The position numbers were made by a program, and so were the translations under genes. 64,000 bases of DNA, from positions 70,452,448 through 70,516,447 of the forward strand of contig NC_089581.1 in NCBI RefSeq assembly GCF_019320115.1, written 5' to 3'. This document shows, one piece after another, positions 34,070 through 43,520 of the stretch. Each line of letters begins with the position of its first letter. Position 1 is the first letter of the stretch. The notes below the pieces were generated by a model. That model worked only from the letters and a program-made list of their open reading frames with translations. It searched no databases and was not told where the DNA came from. This DNA comes from Miscanthus floridulus. Its lineage: Eukaryota > Streptophyta > Magnoliopsida > Poales > Poaceae.

Positions 34070-34330
34070 GTTAAGATTTGCGAATTTGGGACTGCTAGCA
34101 GATTGGTACACTTCTCTATTTTAGTTTATTCCTGCTGAATATGTTCATGGGTTTAATAAAGTGAAATATCCATTTCAATTCCATGGCAAGCCAGACATAT
34201 CGTACATTTGCTCGCGGTATTATAGGGCACCTGAACTAATATTTGGAGCTACGGAGTATTAAAGCTGCGATTGATATCTGCTCTGTTGGTTGTGTATTGG
34301 CTGACCTTCTAATTGGTCCGGTGATGCTGC
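34070..34330 (+). pseudogene. Captured GSK3/SHAGGY-like kinase gene fragment
   Basis: Plus-strand pieces read VKICEFGTAS (subdomain VII DFG region, with D changed to E), then after an intron [20 protein letters not shown] and GATEY. After a one-base shift the frame continues AIDICSVGCVLADLLIG. The block [19 protein letters not shown] is diagnostic for plant GSK3/SHAGGY kinases (subdomain VIII). It is an exon-intron-exon fragment carried by the Helitron and cannot make a kinase. Confidence 0.85.
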
Positions 34331-34530
34331 CTTCAAGACCTTATGCATCGAAATAAAATAATGTAGTTTCAGACTATCTGAATTGGTGGCCTCTGAACAA
34401 AATGGTGGAAAAGGTACGTAACTTAGCGGTGCCACTTCTAGCTGTACCTTAACCTTATGCAGCAAAAATAAAATGATAAACTTTCAGGTTATCTAAATTG
34501 GTGGCTTCTGGACAAAATGACGCTTTACAA
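34330..34530. repeat. Two-copy ~118-bp tandem duplication in the Helitron
   Basis: The phrases ccttatgca(t/g)c, aaataaaat and ctgaattggtggcctctgaacaaaatg recur at about 34338-34405 and 34452-34522 with substitutions. It follows the kinase fragment and suggests a local duplication after capture. Confidence 0.7.
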
Positions 34531-35129
34531 TTATGGCGGTGGCTTATACCTTGACCCAGTAGAAAATCACACACTAACGGCTGCTTCTTTCTGGGAGGTA
34601 TGCTAATTTTTAAACCGTTCCTCTGTTTGTCCTTTCTTTACTATCCTAAATGTGATTGAAGGTATGTTTGCAAAATATTTATGATTTAGAAAAGTAATAT
34701 TTAAATCTAATATAGCTTTGGTTTTCCTTCTCAGTGCCGCTTCATTGAGGGCACCTTGAGAAAGTTCATGTCTCGGGATGATTAGTGTAGCTGTAGCGTA
34801 CCTTATTTGTGGAAGACAGAAAAATCTAGATTTTAACATTCCAACAACTTAGGTATAAACGCCGTTACATGCACGGTTTGATTTCCGTTTAATCGCGCGC
34901 AAAGACGCGCGTGATGGACTAGTATTGCTTTACTTCAGTTCCGCAGGCCACTATGTAACACCAGTCTGGAATGTCAGTGGTGCCAATCATCAGTGACAGG
35001 TTGCAGACAGGGTTCCGAGCAGCTGCCACGGCAAATCTGTCTGGAGCCTGCAGCCAAACTGCATATTACACTAGGAACAATAAACAGGAGTATAGCTACC
35101 CCGACTCTGAAACCCATTAGCATGCTAAC

Positions 35130-35631
35130 CTGACCAATCAAATGAGTTGTCAGGAATCCACCATGTGAAATCCCAACAACAGCTACTTTAGATGCATCTA
35201 CCAGCTCTTCCTTAATGGCGAAATCTAGTGCTGTAAGGCAATCTTGAACATCCTGCTCAACAGAGTTGGGAATAGATTGGTTCAGGAGGAACAAAAATGC
35301 TGAATTCAACTAGAGTACGTACCTGGGATCCAACTTTTCCAGGAAGTGATTGCAAAGCTTCCTCTCCGTAACCTGGTGTACCTCTTTTTAATAAGATACT
35401 AGTCAGATTGGAAATATTGCCATACATAGCTAGTAAAGTGCATTGGAATCCCAAGAGAGTACCGGTAGTTTGTAATAAGCAGATTAAATCCAAGCGAAGC
35501 AAGAAATGCTGAAGATTTTGAATAGCTTGATACAGACACTGAGTGTGGGCCACCATGAAGGATTACAACAGTTGGACTGTGCGAACTATCCTTGCAGGAC
35601 ACAAATATGGCCTCGAATGGAAGTTTTCCAC
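35130..35631 (-). pseudogene. AARE: AARE exons 12-14 (oxyanion HGGP and catalytic Ser)
   Basis: Exon 12 (35451-35631) encodes GKLPFEAIFVSCKDS, VVILHGGPHS and LGFNLLITNYR. Exon 13 (35323-35372) encodes GEEALQSLPGKVGSQ. Exon 14 (35130-35252) encodes DVQDCLTALDFAIKEE and KVAVVGISHGGFLTTHLIGQ with the nucleophile Ser. Between exons 12 and 13 the donor reads ga instead of gt and the acceptor phase is one base off, so correct splicing is not possible as written. Confidence 0.88.
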
Positions 35632-36972
35632 CTACAGAACAGGAAAAAACATACTACCTGGATAAAAAATATCACACCCTAACTAATGATATCTCTAGTG
35701 TTCAGGGTTATACCATCAGAAAGGTCATCAGAAGGGCTAGGGGCAGGAATTTTAAGTATACTACTGACACTGTGATGCAGTAACAAGGACTTAACCTGCA
35801 ATAGAAGGCAATGCCGCAGATGAGAATACATGAAGATAACTGCGCTCTTGAAAGCTGTCAAGACAAACATTTATGCAACTCAAACTTCACAGCAACTTAA
35901 AAGCTAACCTTACTGTTGGATGCCATCAATGGACTAGTAACTTCATCCCAAGTCCATCTACGTGCTTGACCCTCTGGTGTCACCGGATGTCCATACCTGA
36001 TGTAAGGAGGGTCGATGGGACTACTTGACACTATACACCATAAGAAAGAGAAAATTACAAGTTTGATTTTAGAAATTTTGAAGCATGAGTTTAGTACCAG
36101 TTTACAACTATAATTTTTGAAAGACCAATTTACAACTATAATTACCAGCAAGAACATTGTTGCCATCTAATGCAAGAGCACTCCATGAGTAATATGAGTC
36201 TTCCGGAGTTATTCTTGTTACTTTGCCACTGTAAAATGAATCAATATAGGATATCAAAGTGGTTCTTTGAGCTCTGGAACAGGATTACACCAACACCCTA
36301 TGATTTACCTTAAAACATCTATTGATAATATCACTTCAGTACTTCTCCAAGCAGATGTTAATATCATTGTGCATCCATCAGAGAGCCAAGGATCGGATAG
36401 CATGGATGAACAATAGAGGCCTGGAAAACAGCCATCTTCAGGGCACATTACAATAGGCACCTGGGACAGTTCAAAAGCTACTCAGTGAACAGGCTGCAGA
36501 ACATAACCAATAATTTAGTCAAGAAAATTTTCCTCAAAAAACAAATAATCAAGAAAAAAATAGATGGGCATACCACTTCATTAACATCGAGTTGTTTATC
36601 CATTTTCCATTCTGAAGGCCAATTGATTATATGCAGGGAATCCGTTGCATTATGTGCACCACTGTCTACAGCCTGTTTTGAAGATAGAAACACCAGAAGT
36701 TTTCCATCCCGGATGTTAATTTGTATAATTATTCAGATAAAGGCCATCAGGGGTCCAACATCAAATCTACTGGAACACTAGTACAAACATACCTGGACCG
36801 TGGAAACAAAGCACTGCTAAAGCCTGTGGTTAAGTTGCGCACTACTACACCGGAGTCTGATTTACCATCACTGGTAAAGGGAAATAACATATTATACAAA
36901 ATGGTACCTGACGATGCTACTAAGTACTGACAAATGCACAGTCAAAGGCCCAAAGTTGTTCTTTCTATTTCA

Positions 36973-37207
36973 GCGCGTGTTTAGTTTAGGGAATTTGGGC
37001 TACTGTAGCACTTTCGTTTTTATTTGGTAATTAGTGTTCAATCATGAACTAATTAGGCTCAAAACGTTCGTATCGTAATTTCCAACCAAACTGTGCAATT
37101 AGTTTTTTTTTCGCCTACATTTAATGCTCCATGCACGTATCGCAAGATTCGATGTGATGGGTACCGTAGCACTTTTTTGGGAATTTGGGGTTCAACTAAA
37201 CACGCGC
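36973..37207. mobile_element. 235-bp MITE in an AARE intron
   Basis: The ends are inverted: gcgcgtgtttagttta at 36973 and aactaaacacgcgc ending at 37207. Both are flanked by tca. The internal phrases ctactgtagcactttcgttt and ccgtagcactttttt are typical of a very abundant grass MITE. It lies between AARE exons 4 and 5 and should not affect coding. Confidence 0.8.
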
Positions 37208-37727
37208 TCAACATAACAACGATAACTGATAGGCTGACTCTGAAACTGCAGAGTACAAACTCTAAAGTTATGAATCATGATTTTAAGAGGGATGCTCACC
37301 TAGCTGGTGTATTGTCAGGCTCGGATCCTTCAAAAGGGCAAGGAATTGCATAAAGAGCACATGGCCTGTTAGAACAGTACTTGATACCAAGTTTTCTAGC
37401 AGTGTTCTGGAACCCGTTGTGTTCTAACCATCCAACGAAAACCAGATACTTTTGACTTCCACTTGATGATGCTGGAGCCCAAACAACATGGCCAACACTC
37501 AATGATGTTGAAATGCCTTTAGCCGCTCGTACTTCTCTGCATACACCAAAGACAGCAGCGGGTCTTAGGCTTGAAGCCATATTTCCTGATCTAGGAACTA
37601 GCTTTTACAAACTGTTGTGTTGATTAATAGGCATGGAACAGACCTGGCAATGTCAAGAACAAACAATGAGAGTCTCCCTTTATTGGAGTATCTTTCACCC
37701 CAGTCCTCTTCCCAATCGCCCTGTCCT

Positions 37728-38006
37728 CACTGGCGGAGCCAAGGGGGGGCTGGCAGGGGCCATGGCCCCCCCATGTTTCACAATAAAAAAAATTAGTAGT
37801 ATGACTTAATATTTTTTATTTATATTAAGAGGAAGATTATATAAAATTCTTGTTATATATACCTATTAATATCTTCTAGATAATATAATTATACAAAACA
37901 CAACTAGATAATAAAATTATCGCAATGAAAAAGACCGAGCCGGCCCCCCCTAAGTATAATTCCTGACGGCTGGCCCCCCTGAGTATAAATCCTGGCTCCG
38001 CCACTG
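37728..38006. mobile_element. 279-bp hAT-type MITE in AARE exon 3
   Basis: The ends are cactggcggagcc and ggctccgccactg, near-perfect inverted repeats. The 8-bp direct repeat cctgtcct lies on both sides (37720-37727 and 38007-38014), the hAT target length. Subtracting element plus one repeat copy leaves a 222-nt exon whose frame reads CNTWKGQGDWEEDWGE without interruption. It introduces stops into AARE. Confidence 0.93.
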
Positions 38007-38757
38007 CCTGTCCTTTCCAGGTATTACAGTCTTCCTCAGAAGAACCTTCCCTTCTATATCCAGAATGATTAAAAGCTGGATTTGGTTCGGTAGGAGCTTC
38101 AGCAATATATGCTATCAAGGTCTCTTCTTGATTCCAAGAAATACCATGAAACCTGTAGCAACAAGAATAGTGATGTACTGTCATGCAACTGTAGCTGTGG
38201 AAAGCAAAGGTAGAAGTAAATCCAACCACTATGTTTTACTTTTTAGTTTTTCCTCACCATTCATCGGTATAAAGAGGGCCATGCATAGACTTCACTACAT
38301 GTATCTCCTCCACATGTGATTGATAAACAATTTCAAGCTTAGTGGGGCAACCTTTCTCCCCGTTTCGCACTACAAGAAGCTTCGATCCCGAAGGGGATGG
38401 AACAATGACAGACTCCAGTTATCTCAGTGGGGAAAGGAGACCACTGGAAATCCAGAGAGTTGGTGCCAGCTCTTGTAATATGAGAATACAAAATGTATTT
38501 TCTGTTGCTGTTCGCCAGTAGGTCTGGCTGGCTAACAGAGAACATTGCTGTGGATCTGTCTTCTGCAATAATAAATTAAGCACTGTTTAGAACTTTGATA
38601 TGAATTCTGAGAGATCAGAGAAGTATATGATGATTATGGACAAAGGAAGTAAAGTGAAAAGACTGTCCATACCATTGTTGGTTTTTAGGATCAAAGCACT
38701 ATCAATGCTTGGGACATTGGTAAATTCTTGCAGTAACTTGGATTGGGAGGCATATTC

Positions 38758-38994
38758 TGTTGGAGGTAACACAGACTTGATTAGCCTGAAAAGCCACAAA
38801 CCCCAGGCCGTCTCCTTGATTATATATAGAGATAGACATTGTATTGATTACAAACAGCTCACTAGAGCATAGCTAATCAGATAGGTGCCTTGGCAGCCGT
38901 ACACACCTCTTGGGCTGCCCAAGGTCTTTAATGACTGTAATTAACTAGCATAGTTATCTAGGAAGTGCTTAGGAAGCAGGGCTTATTAACTACA
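38758..38994 (-). repeat. Left (3') LTR of the inverted-LTR Copia, with PPT
   Basis: On the minus strand it reads TGTAGTTAATAAG ... ACCTCCAACA, with a tctatatataatc TATA box about 85 bp from the U5 end. The polypurine tract ttagggggagaaa (complement of 38995-39007) directly precedes it, after the pol stop. This is the normal 3' arrangement. Its promoter points into the rest of AARE in the sense direction. Confidence 0.93.
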
Positions 38995-39015
38995 TTTCTC
39001 CCCCTAAGACCTGCT

Positions 39016-42000
39016 TCAACTAATCTTGATCTCCTTGATCCCAATCCTGCTCCTCATCTCTTCCAGCTTGGTTTTGCCCAAGGCTTTAGTCAGTATATCA
39101 GCGAGCTGATCTGCAGTGGGAATGAACTCTGTCTTGATGCTACCTTCTTCCACACAATCTCTGATGAAATGATGCTTGATTCTAATATGCTTGCTCCTGT
39201 CATGGAAAACAGGATTCTTTGCCAAAGCCAGAGCAGACTTATTGTCTACTCTGAGTTCCACCACCTCAACTTTTCTTCCCAACAAATCTGCAAACAGTCT
39301 TGACAACCACAAAGCTTGGGTTGCAGCTGTTGTCATCGCCACATATTCAGCCTCACAGCTAGACAGAGCAACAACTCTCTGTTTGACAGACTGCCAGCTG
39401 ACCAGGCTGGTTCCAAGGAAGAACAAACATCCAGTTGTGCTTTTGCTTGAATCAACATCTCCAGCCAAATCTGAATCACTGTAACCCACAAACCTTGCTT
39501 TGCCTGTTGTTCTGGTGTAGCAGAGCCCATGATCTAGAGTACCAGCCAGGTATCTCAAGATCCTCTTCATAGCCTGAAGATGTTCAGTTGTTGGCTTCTC
39601 TAGAAATCTGCTAACATACCCTACAGCAAAAGCCAAATCTGGTCTTGTGTGCACTAGGTATCTCAAGCTGCCAACCAGTCTTCTGTACTGAGTTGGATTT
39701 ATTTCCTTTGCTGTGCTTTCCTTGCTCAATTTCAACCTTTCTTCCATGGGTGTGGTGGCTGGATTACAACCTACCATACCACCAAGCTCAAGTATCTTCT
39801 TAGCATAATGGGTTTGCTTCAGAGTGATGCTCCCCTCTGATTGTCTCACCTCAACTCCCAGATAGAAAGACAGAAGACCCAAATCACTCATTTCAAAGGT
39901 TTGCTTCATCTTTGCCTTGAAAGCTTCAATCTTCTGCTGATTGACTCCTGTGATGATCAAATCATCAACATAGACTCCAATTACCAGTAGGGAGTCACCT
40001 GATCCCTTCGTACATAGCAGCTTCATACACATTCTGCTCAAAACCCATCTGCTTGAGAGTCAAGTCAAGCTTGGCATTCCATGCCCGAGGAGCCTGTCTT
40101 AGGCCATACAGAGCCTTGTGCAGCCTGTACACTTTCTTCTCCTCTCCTGGTACTACAAAACCTGGAGGCTGTGTAACATAAACCTCCTCCTGGAGTTCTC
40201 CATTCAAAAATGCAGACTTCACATCCATGTGATGTACTACCCATCCCTCTTGTGCTGCTAGGGCAAGCAAAACACGCACTGATTCCATCCTTGCAACCGG
40301 TGCAAAAGCATCTTCATAATCAACTCCTTCCTGTTGCACAAAACCACGGGCCACAAGTCTTGCCTTGTGCCTAATTACAGCTCCATGTTCACCCTTCTTC
40401 AGCTTAAACACCCATTTCAGTGAAATTGGACGGTGACCAGGACGGGGAGAAACAAGTTCCCAAGTCCCATTCCGCTCTACTGATCTCAGCTCCTCCTTCA
40501 TCGCTGCTTGCCAATCTGGATCATCTTTGGCTTCTTCATAGCTTGTAGGCTCACCAGAATGGGTGAGATTCAGTTCTATAAACAGCCGCTGCGCCGGCGG
40601 AGGGGTTGGCTGATCACCAATAATGTCATGAATCTTCCGATAGCGGAGTTCTTCATCGTCGTGGCAGGCATCCACCCTTTCATCATCATCCTCCAAGGGG
40701 GTCACATGCTCAACCTGAGGACTTGCTGGAGCTGGTGTAGGTGTTCTGGGCGACGCAGGCACCTCTGCCTCCGCTGCGGTCTCCTCTGCTTCCGCTGCAG
40801 GCTCTCCTTCATTCACCGGAGAGAAACCAGGCGATGCAAGATGTGGCGGAGGAGATAGTGAAGGCGACGCTGAACTTCCTGCTTCAGGGAGTTCCTCCGC
40901 CCATGGGAATTCAACAGTAAACTCACTGCTCGCTGCTTCTGGTGTGCCTGCTGCCGGTGATGCCCAGTCCCAGCCGCGGCCTTTGTCGAACACCACATCG
41001 CGGCTGACACGCACGCGCTGGGACACTGGATCATAGATACGGTATGCCTTGGCCCCTTCCGCATAGCCGATAAACACGCCAGCCTCGCCGCGGTCATCGA
41101 GCTTGCGAAGCTGAGTAAGCTGCCGGGTATAAGCCACACAGCCAAAGACCTTGAGGTGGCCGACTGTTGGTGCCCGGCCGTGCCACGCCTCATAAGGAGT
41201 GGCATTCTTCAGCGCCTTCGTCGGGGATCGATTCAGAATGTGCACAGCCGTCATCACAGCCTCCCCCCAAAACCGAGAGGGCATCTGGCGTTGCTTGAGC
41301 AAAGCTCGTGCCATGGCCACCACTGTTTGGTTCCTGCGCTCAACAACACCGTTCTGTTGCGGTGAATAAGGGGCACTGAAATGCCGTTTAATACCTTCAT
41401 CAGCGCAGTATGCAGTAAACTCCGCGACAGTGAATTCGCCGCCATTGTCGGTGCGCAGGACCTTCAACTTGCGCCTGCTTTCCACCTCTGCTGCCACCTT
41501 GACCTTCTTAATTGCTTCTGCTACTGCGTCCTTGGATGGCAGCAACACAGCCCACATAAAACGGGTGGCGTCATTGACGAGCAGCAAGATATAACGGTTG
41601 CCCGCCGGTGTCGCTAGCGTGACCGGACCGCACAGGTCACCGTGCACCAGCTCAAGCTGATTCTGGGCACGGTATGCTGCTGCAGCCGGAAAAGAACGCC
41701 GCCTCTGCTTGGTGGTAACGCAGGTGTCACACACCTGCTCAACATGGTCAACCACCGGCATCCCGCGCGCCATCTCCTCCTTGCTGAGTCGCCGGAGTGC
41801 GTCGAAGTGCAGATGGCCGAAACGCTCGTGCCACTGCCACGCCTCTTCATCCTTGCGTGCCACAAGACAGAGAGGTTGTGCAGCCTCAAGATGCAGAATA
41901 TACAACCTATTCTTCCCTCTGTGTACCTTGGCGAGCAGACGGCGGCTCTTGTCCCAAATGCGAAGCACGCCATCATCAATCACAACCTTGGACCCTCCTT

Positions 42001-42590
42001 CATCAAGCTGTCCCAGACTTAGGATAGAGTTCTTCAGTGCCGGAATGAAGTAGACGCCATGAAGAACCCTCTGCTCACCGGTCTTGGCTTGGAAAACAAT
42101 AGACCCGACGCCCTTGATCTCTACCTTCGACGCATCCCCGAACCGGACCGTTCCTCGAACGCCAGTGTTCAGATCAGCAAAGAACTCTTGGCGCCTGGTC
42201 ATGTGATGCGTCGCGCTGGAGTCCAGGTACCAGCCGCTGTCCACCTCTTCTTCGTCCATGCCGAGATAGGCGCGAGCACGTGGCTCGGAGAACTCGACGT
42301 GCTACGCCGTGTAGCTGTGCGCCAGCGTGCTCTGTTCCAGGCTAATGAAGCCATGTGCCAGAAATAGAGCGCCATCTTCATCGCACTCGGCGTACTAGGC
42401 GCGCGCCTCATGCCTTCCTTGGTTCCCGCCACGCTGCCCAGCCTGATTTCCGCCGCCACGACCTCCACCACGATTGCCACTGCCGCGGCCAGTACGGTTT
42501 CCACCTCCACCGCCGCGCTCTGCATCTTCACGGCGCGGCTGGGGACACTCACGTGCCCAGTGACCCTCCTGGTTGCAGTTGAGGCAGGTG
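39016..42590 (-). pseudogene. Copia gag-pol, truncated at gag
   Basis: From the high-coordinate end: a zinc knuckle CLNCNQEGHWAREC, a Gly/Arg-rich tail with stops, protease WYLDSSATHHMT (Ser where Gly is expected), and integrase with its HHCC zinc region and catalytic contexts VHGDLCGP, LRTDNGGEF and NGVVERRNQT. Next come RT (HMDVKSAFLNGEL, YGLRQAPRAWN, YVDDLIITG) and RNase H (SDSDLAGD, SSCEAEYVA). The 754-codon frame 42259-39995 is open. A frameshift near 40010 separates it from the RT-RNase H frame ending at 39016. Gag before the knuckle is absent. Confidence 0.92.
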
Positions 42591-42603
42591 TTAGGGGGAG
42601 AAA

Positions 42604-42839
42604 TGTAGTTAATAAGCCCTGCTTCCTAAGCACTTCCTAGATAACTATGCTAGTTAATACCTTCATTAAAGACCTTGGGCAGCCCAAGAGGTGTGTACGG
42701 CTGCCAAGGCACCTATCTGATTAGCTATGCTCTAGTGAGCTGTTTGTAATCAATGCAATGTCTATCTCTATATATAATCAAGGAGACAGCCTGGGGTTTG
42801 TGGCTTTTCAGGCTAATCAAGTCTGTGTTACCTCCAACA
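42604..42839 (+). repeat. Right LTR, inverted, with its own PPT
   Basis: The plus strand reads PPT ttagggggagaaa (42591-42603), then TGTAGTTAATAAG ... ACCTCCAACA. It matches the left LTR's reverse complement with about three differences over 236 bp (two transitions and a small changed patch near 42658). A normal element would have this LTR in the opposite orientation, followed by a primer binding site. None is present. Confidence 0.93.
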
Positions 42840-42865
42840 TATTCTTCAGATGTCATTGCATCCAT

Positions 42866-43520
42866 TCTGAGTGGGTTCTCTTTCTCCCAAGACATGCACA
42901 CTTTTATGACCCACTGGAGGGGCAAACTTTACTAGGCTAAGCTAGATCTGCAGTTTACAAAGACATATGTTACACATATTGTAGGATTGCAGCAAATTTT
43001 GCTGCCAATACATTAGGGCACATGCAATGTATGGATAGCAGTCAAGCTCCATTAAGCACACTAATCAGTCTCACCTAAACTCTTATTTGGTTACAGCTTG
43101 CTATGCAAGTCAATTTTCAAGAGGTTTGCAGTATCAAGGTTCTGACTAGTTTAATTTCAAAACAAATACCAGTCTTACTTCTTCACGAATTCCATTAAAA
43201 ACCTTGCATTTTCAATATACAAAATTCATGAAAAGATGAAACACTAAAGAATCTAAGATGGAAATCATTGAGTGTCGGTGATAGTGCCTGAGTGAGACTA
43301 ACTGGACACAACTTCCTGTATTGCCACCTGACCTCCCGAATTCACCTACTGCAAGAGTGCAAAAGTTATATGAAGTCGGAAGTCAAGTAATTCTACTTAC
43401 TAGGCTAAACTGATCGCAGTAGACATGAACTCATCTTGAACTAGAGTAAGCAGATGATTGAGTTAAGCCAAGTACAGAAGAAAGCAACCATATAGCCATA
43501 AAATTGTCCATAACATCAAA
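42866..43520. other. AARE upstream region
   Basis: Sequence upstream of the AARE ATG (42863-42865). A cataaaag string lies on the minus strand at about 42904-42911, about 40 nt before the ATG, but I cannot call a promoter. No other gene is seen. At 43521 it passes abruptly into the chromovirus LTR. Confidence 0.4.

Larger units (their letters stand above)
32128..34922 (+). mobile_element. Helitron, 2.8 kb, with captured gene fragments
   Basis: It starts TCTAGTATATCAAAGC at 32128 and ends CTAG at 34919-34922. A GC hairpin (cgcgcg-caaaga-cgcgcg, 34894-34911) lies 7 nt before CTAG. It inserted between A (32127) and T (34923) with no target duplication. TC start, CTRR end, terminal hairpin and AT target are the Helitron hallmarks. 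No Rep/helicase ORF is present, so it is non-autonomous. Removing it restores the AARE exon exactly, which fixes both ends to the base. Confidence 0.93.
32055..35047 (-). pseudogene. AARE: AARE exon 15, interrupted by a Helitron
   Basis: The exon pieces are 34923-35047 (APDRFAVAAARNPVC...CGTEVKQY) and 32055-32127 (ASKAPSSNHLHLFYQKSP and AHISK). Joining them across the insertion gives exactly 198 nt, 66 codons, phase 0 at both ends, flanked by ctgcag and gtatgt. The codon across the junction is TAT (Tyr). Exact restoration of frame shows the Helitron entered an intact exon. Confidence 0.92.
35714..38562 (-). pseudogene. AARE: AARE exons 2-11 (beta-propeller region)
   Basis: Representative blocks are MFSVSQPDLLANSNRKYIL (exon 2), WFHGISWNQEETLIAYIAEA (exon 3), SLSVGHVVWAPAS and QKYLVFVGW (exon 4), VDSGAHNATDSLHIINWPSE (exon 6), VPIVMCPEDGCFPGLYCSSM (exon 7) and PPYIRYGHPVTPEGQARRW (exon 9). 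Exon 2 is 305 nt where phase requires 307, and its frame changes after TEITGV, so 2 nt are missing. The exon 6 acceptor reads at (36713-36714) instead of ag. Exon 10 (35796-35854) is the least certain. Confidence 0.85.
38758..42839 (-). mobile_element. Copia retrotransposon with inverted LTRs in AARE exon 1
   Basis: The element is 4082 bp, flanked by the 5-bp duplication tattc (38753-38757 and 42840-42844). The left LTR (38758-38994) points left and the right LTR (42604-42839) points right, so both outer ends are the U5 end, CCTCCAACA. Each LTR has a polypurine tract beside it. Gag-pol reads on the minus strand from the zinc knuckle to the end of RNase H; the 5' LTR in normal orientation, primer site and most of gag are missing. 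It splits AARE after about 7 codons. Confidence 0.95.
22604..42865 (-). pseudogene. AARE: Acylamino-acid-releasing enzyme (AARE, S9C peptidase) gene, disrupted by transposons
   Basis: I traced 18 exons on the minus strand: 42865-38673 (split by a Copia), 38562-38258, 38152-37644 (contains a MITE), 37536-37300, 36870-36793, 36712-36574, 36460-36309, 36228-36146, 36030-35909, 35854-35796, 35769-35714, 35631-35451, 35372-35323, 35252-35130, 35047-32055 (split by a Helitron), 23362-23294, 22853-22777 and 22676-22604. Without insertions, and allowing a 2-nt loss in exon 2 and one extra base at exon 13, the total is 2331 nt, 776 codons plus stop. That is normal for AARE, which removes N-acylated residues from peptides. 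The catalytic triad is visible (GISHGG Ser, GGAD Asp, EDIH His). It is dead through exonic insertions, the frameshift, and bad splice sites at 36713 and 35450. Confidence 0.9.

Noticed and set aside
40508..42640. Plus-strand ORFs opposite the Copia pol
   Set aside because: They are shadows of the minus-strand pol frame, with no family resemblance of their own.
22604..42865. AARE as a functional gene with long introns
   Set aside because: Three insertions interrupt coding exons, exon 2 is out of phase by 2 nt, and at least two splice sites lack the required dinucleotide.
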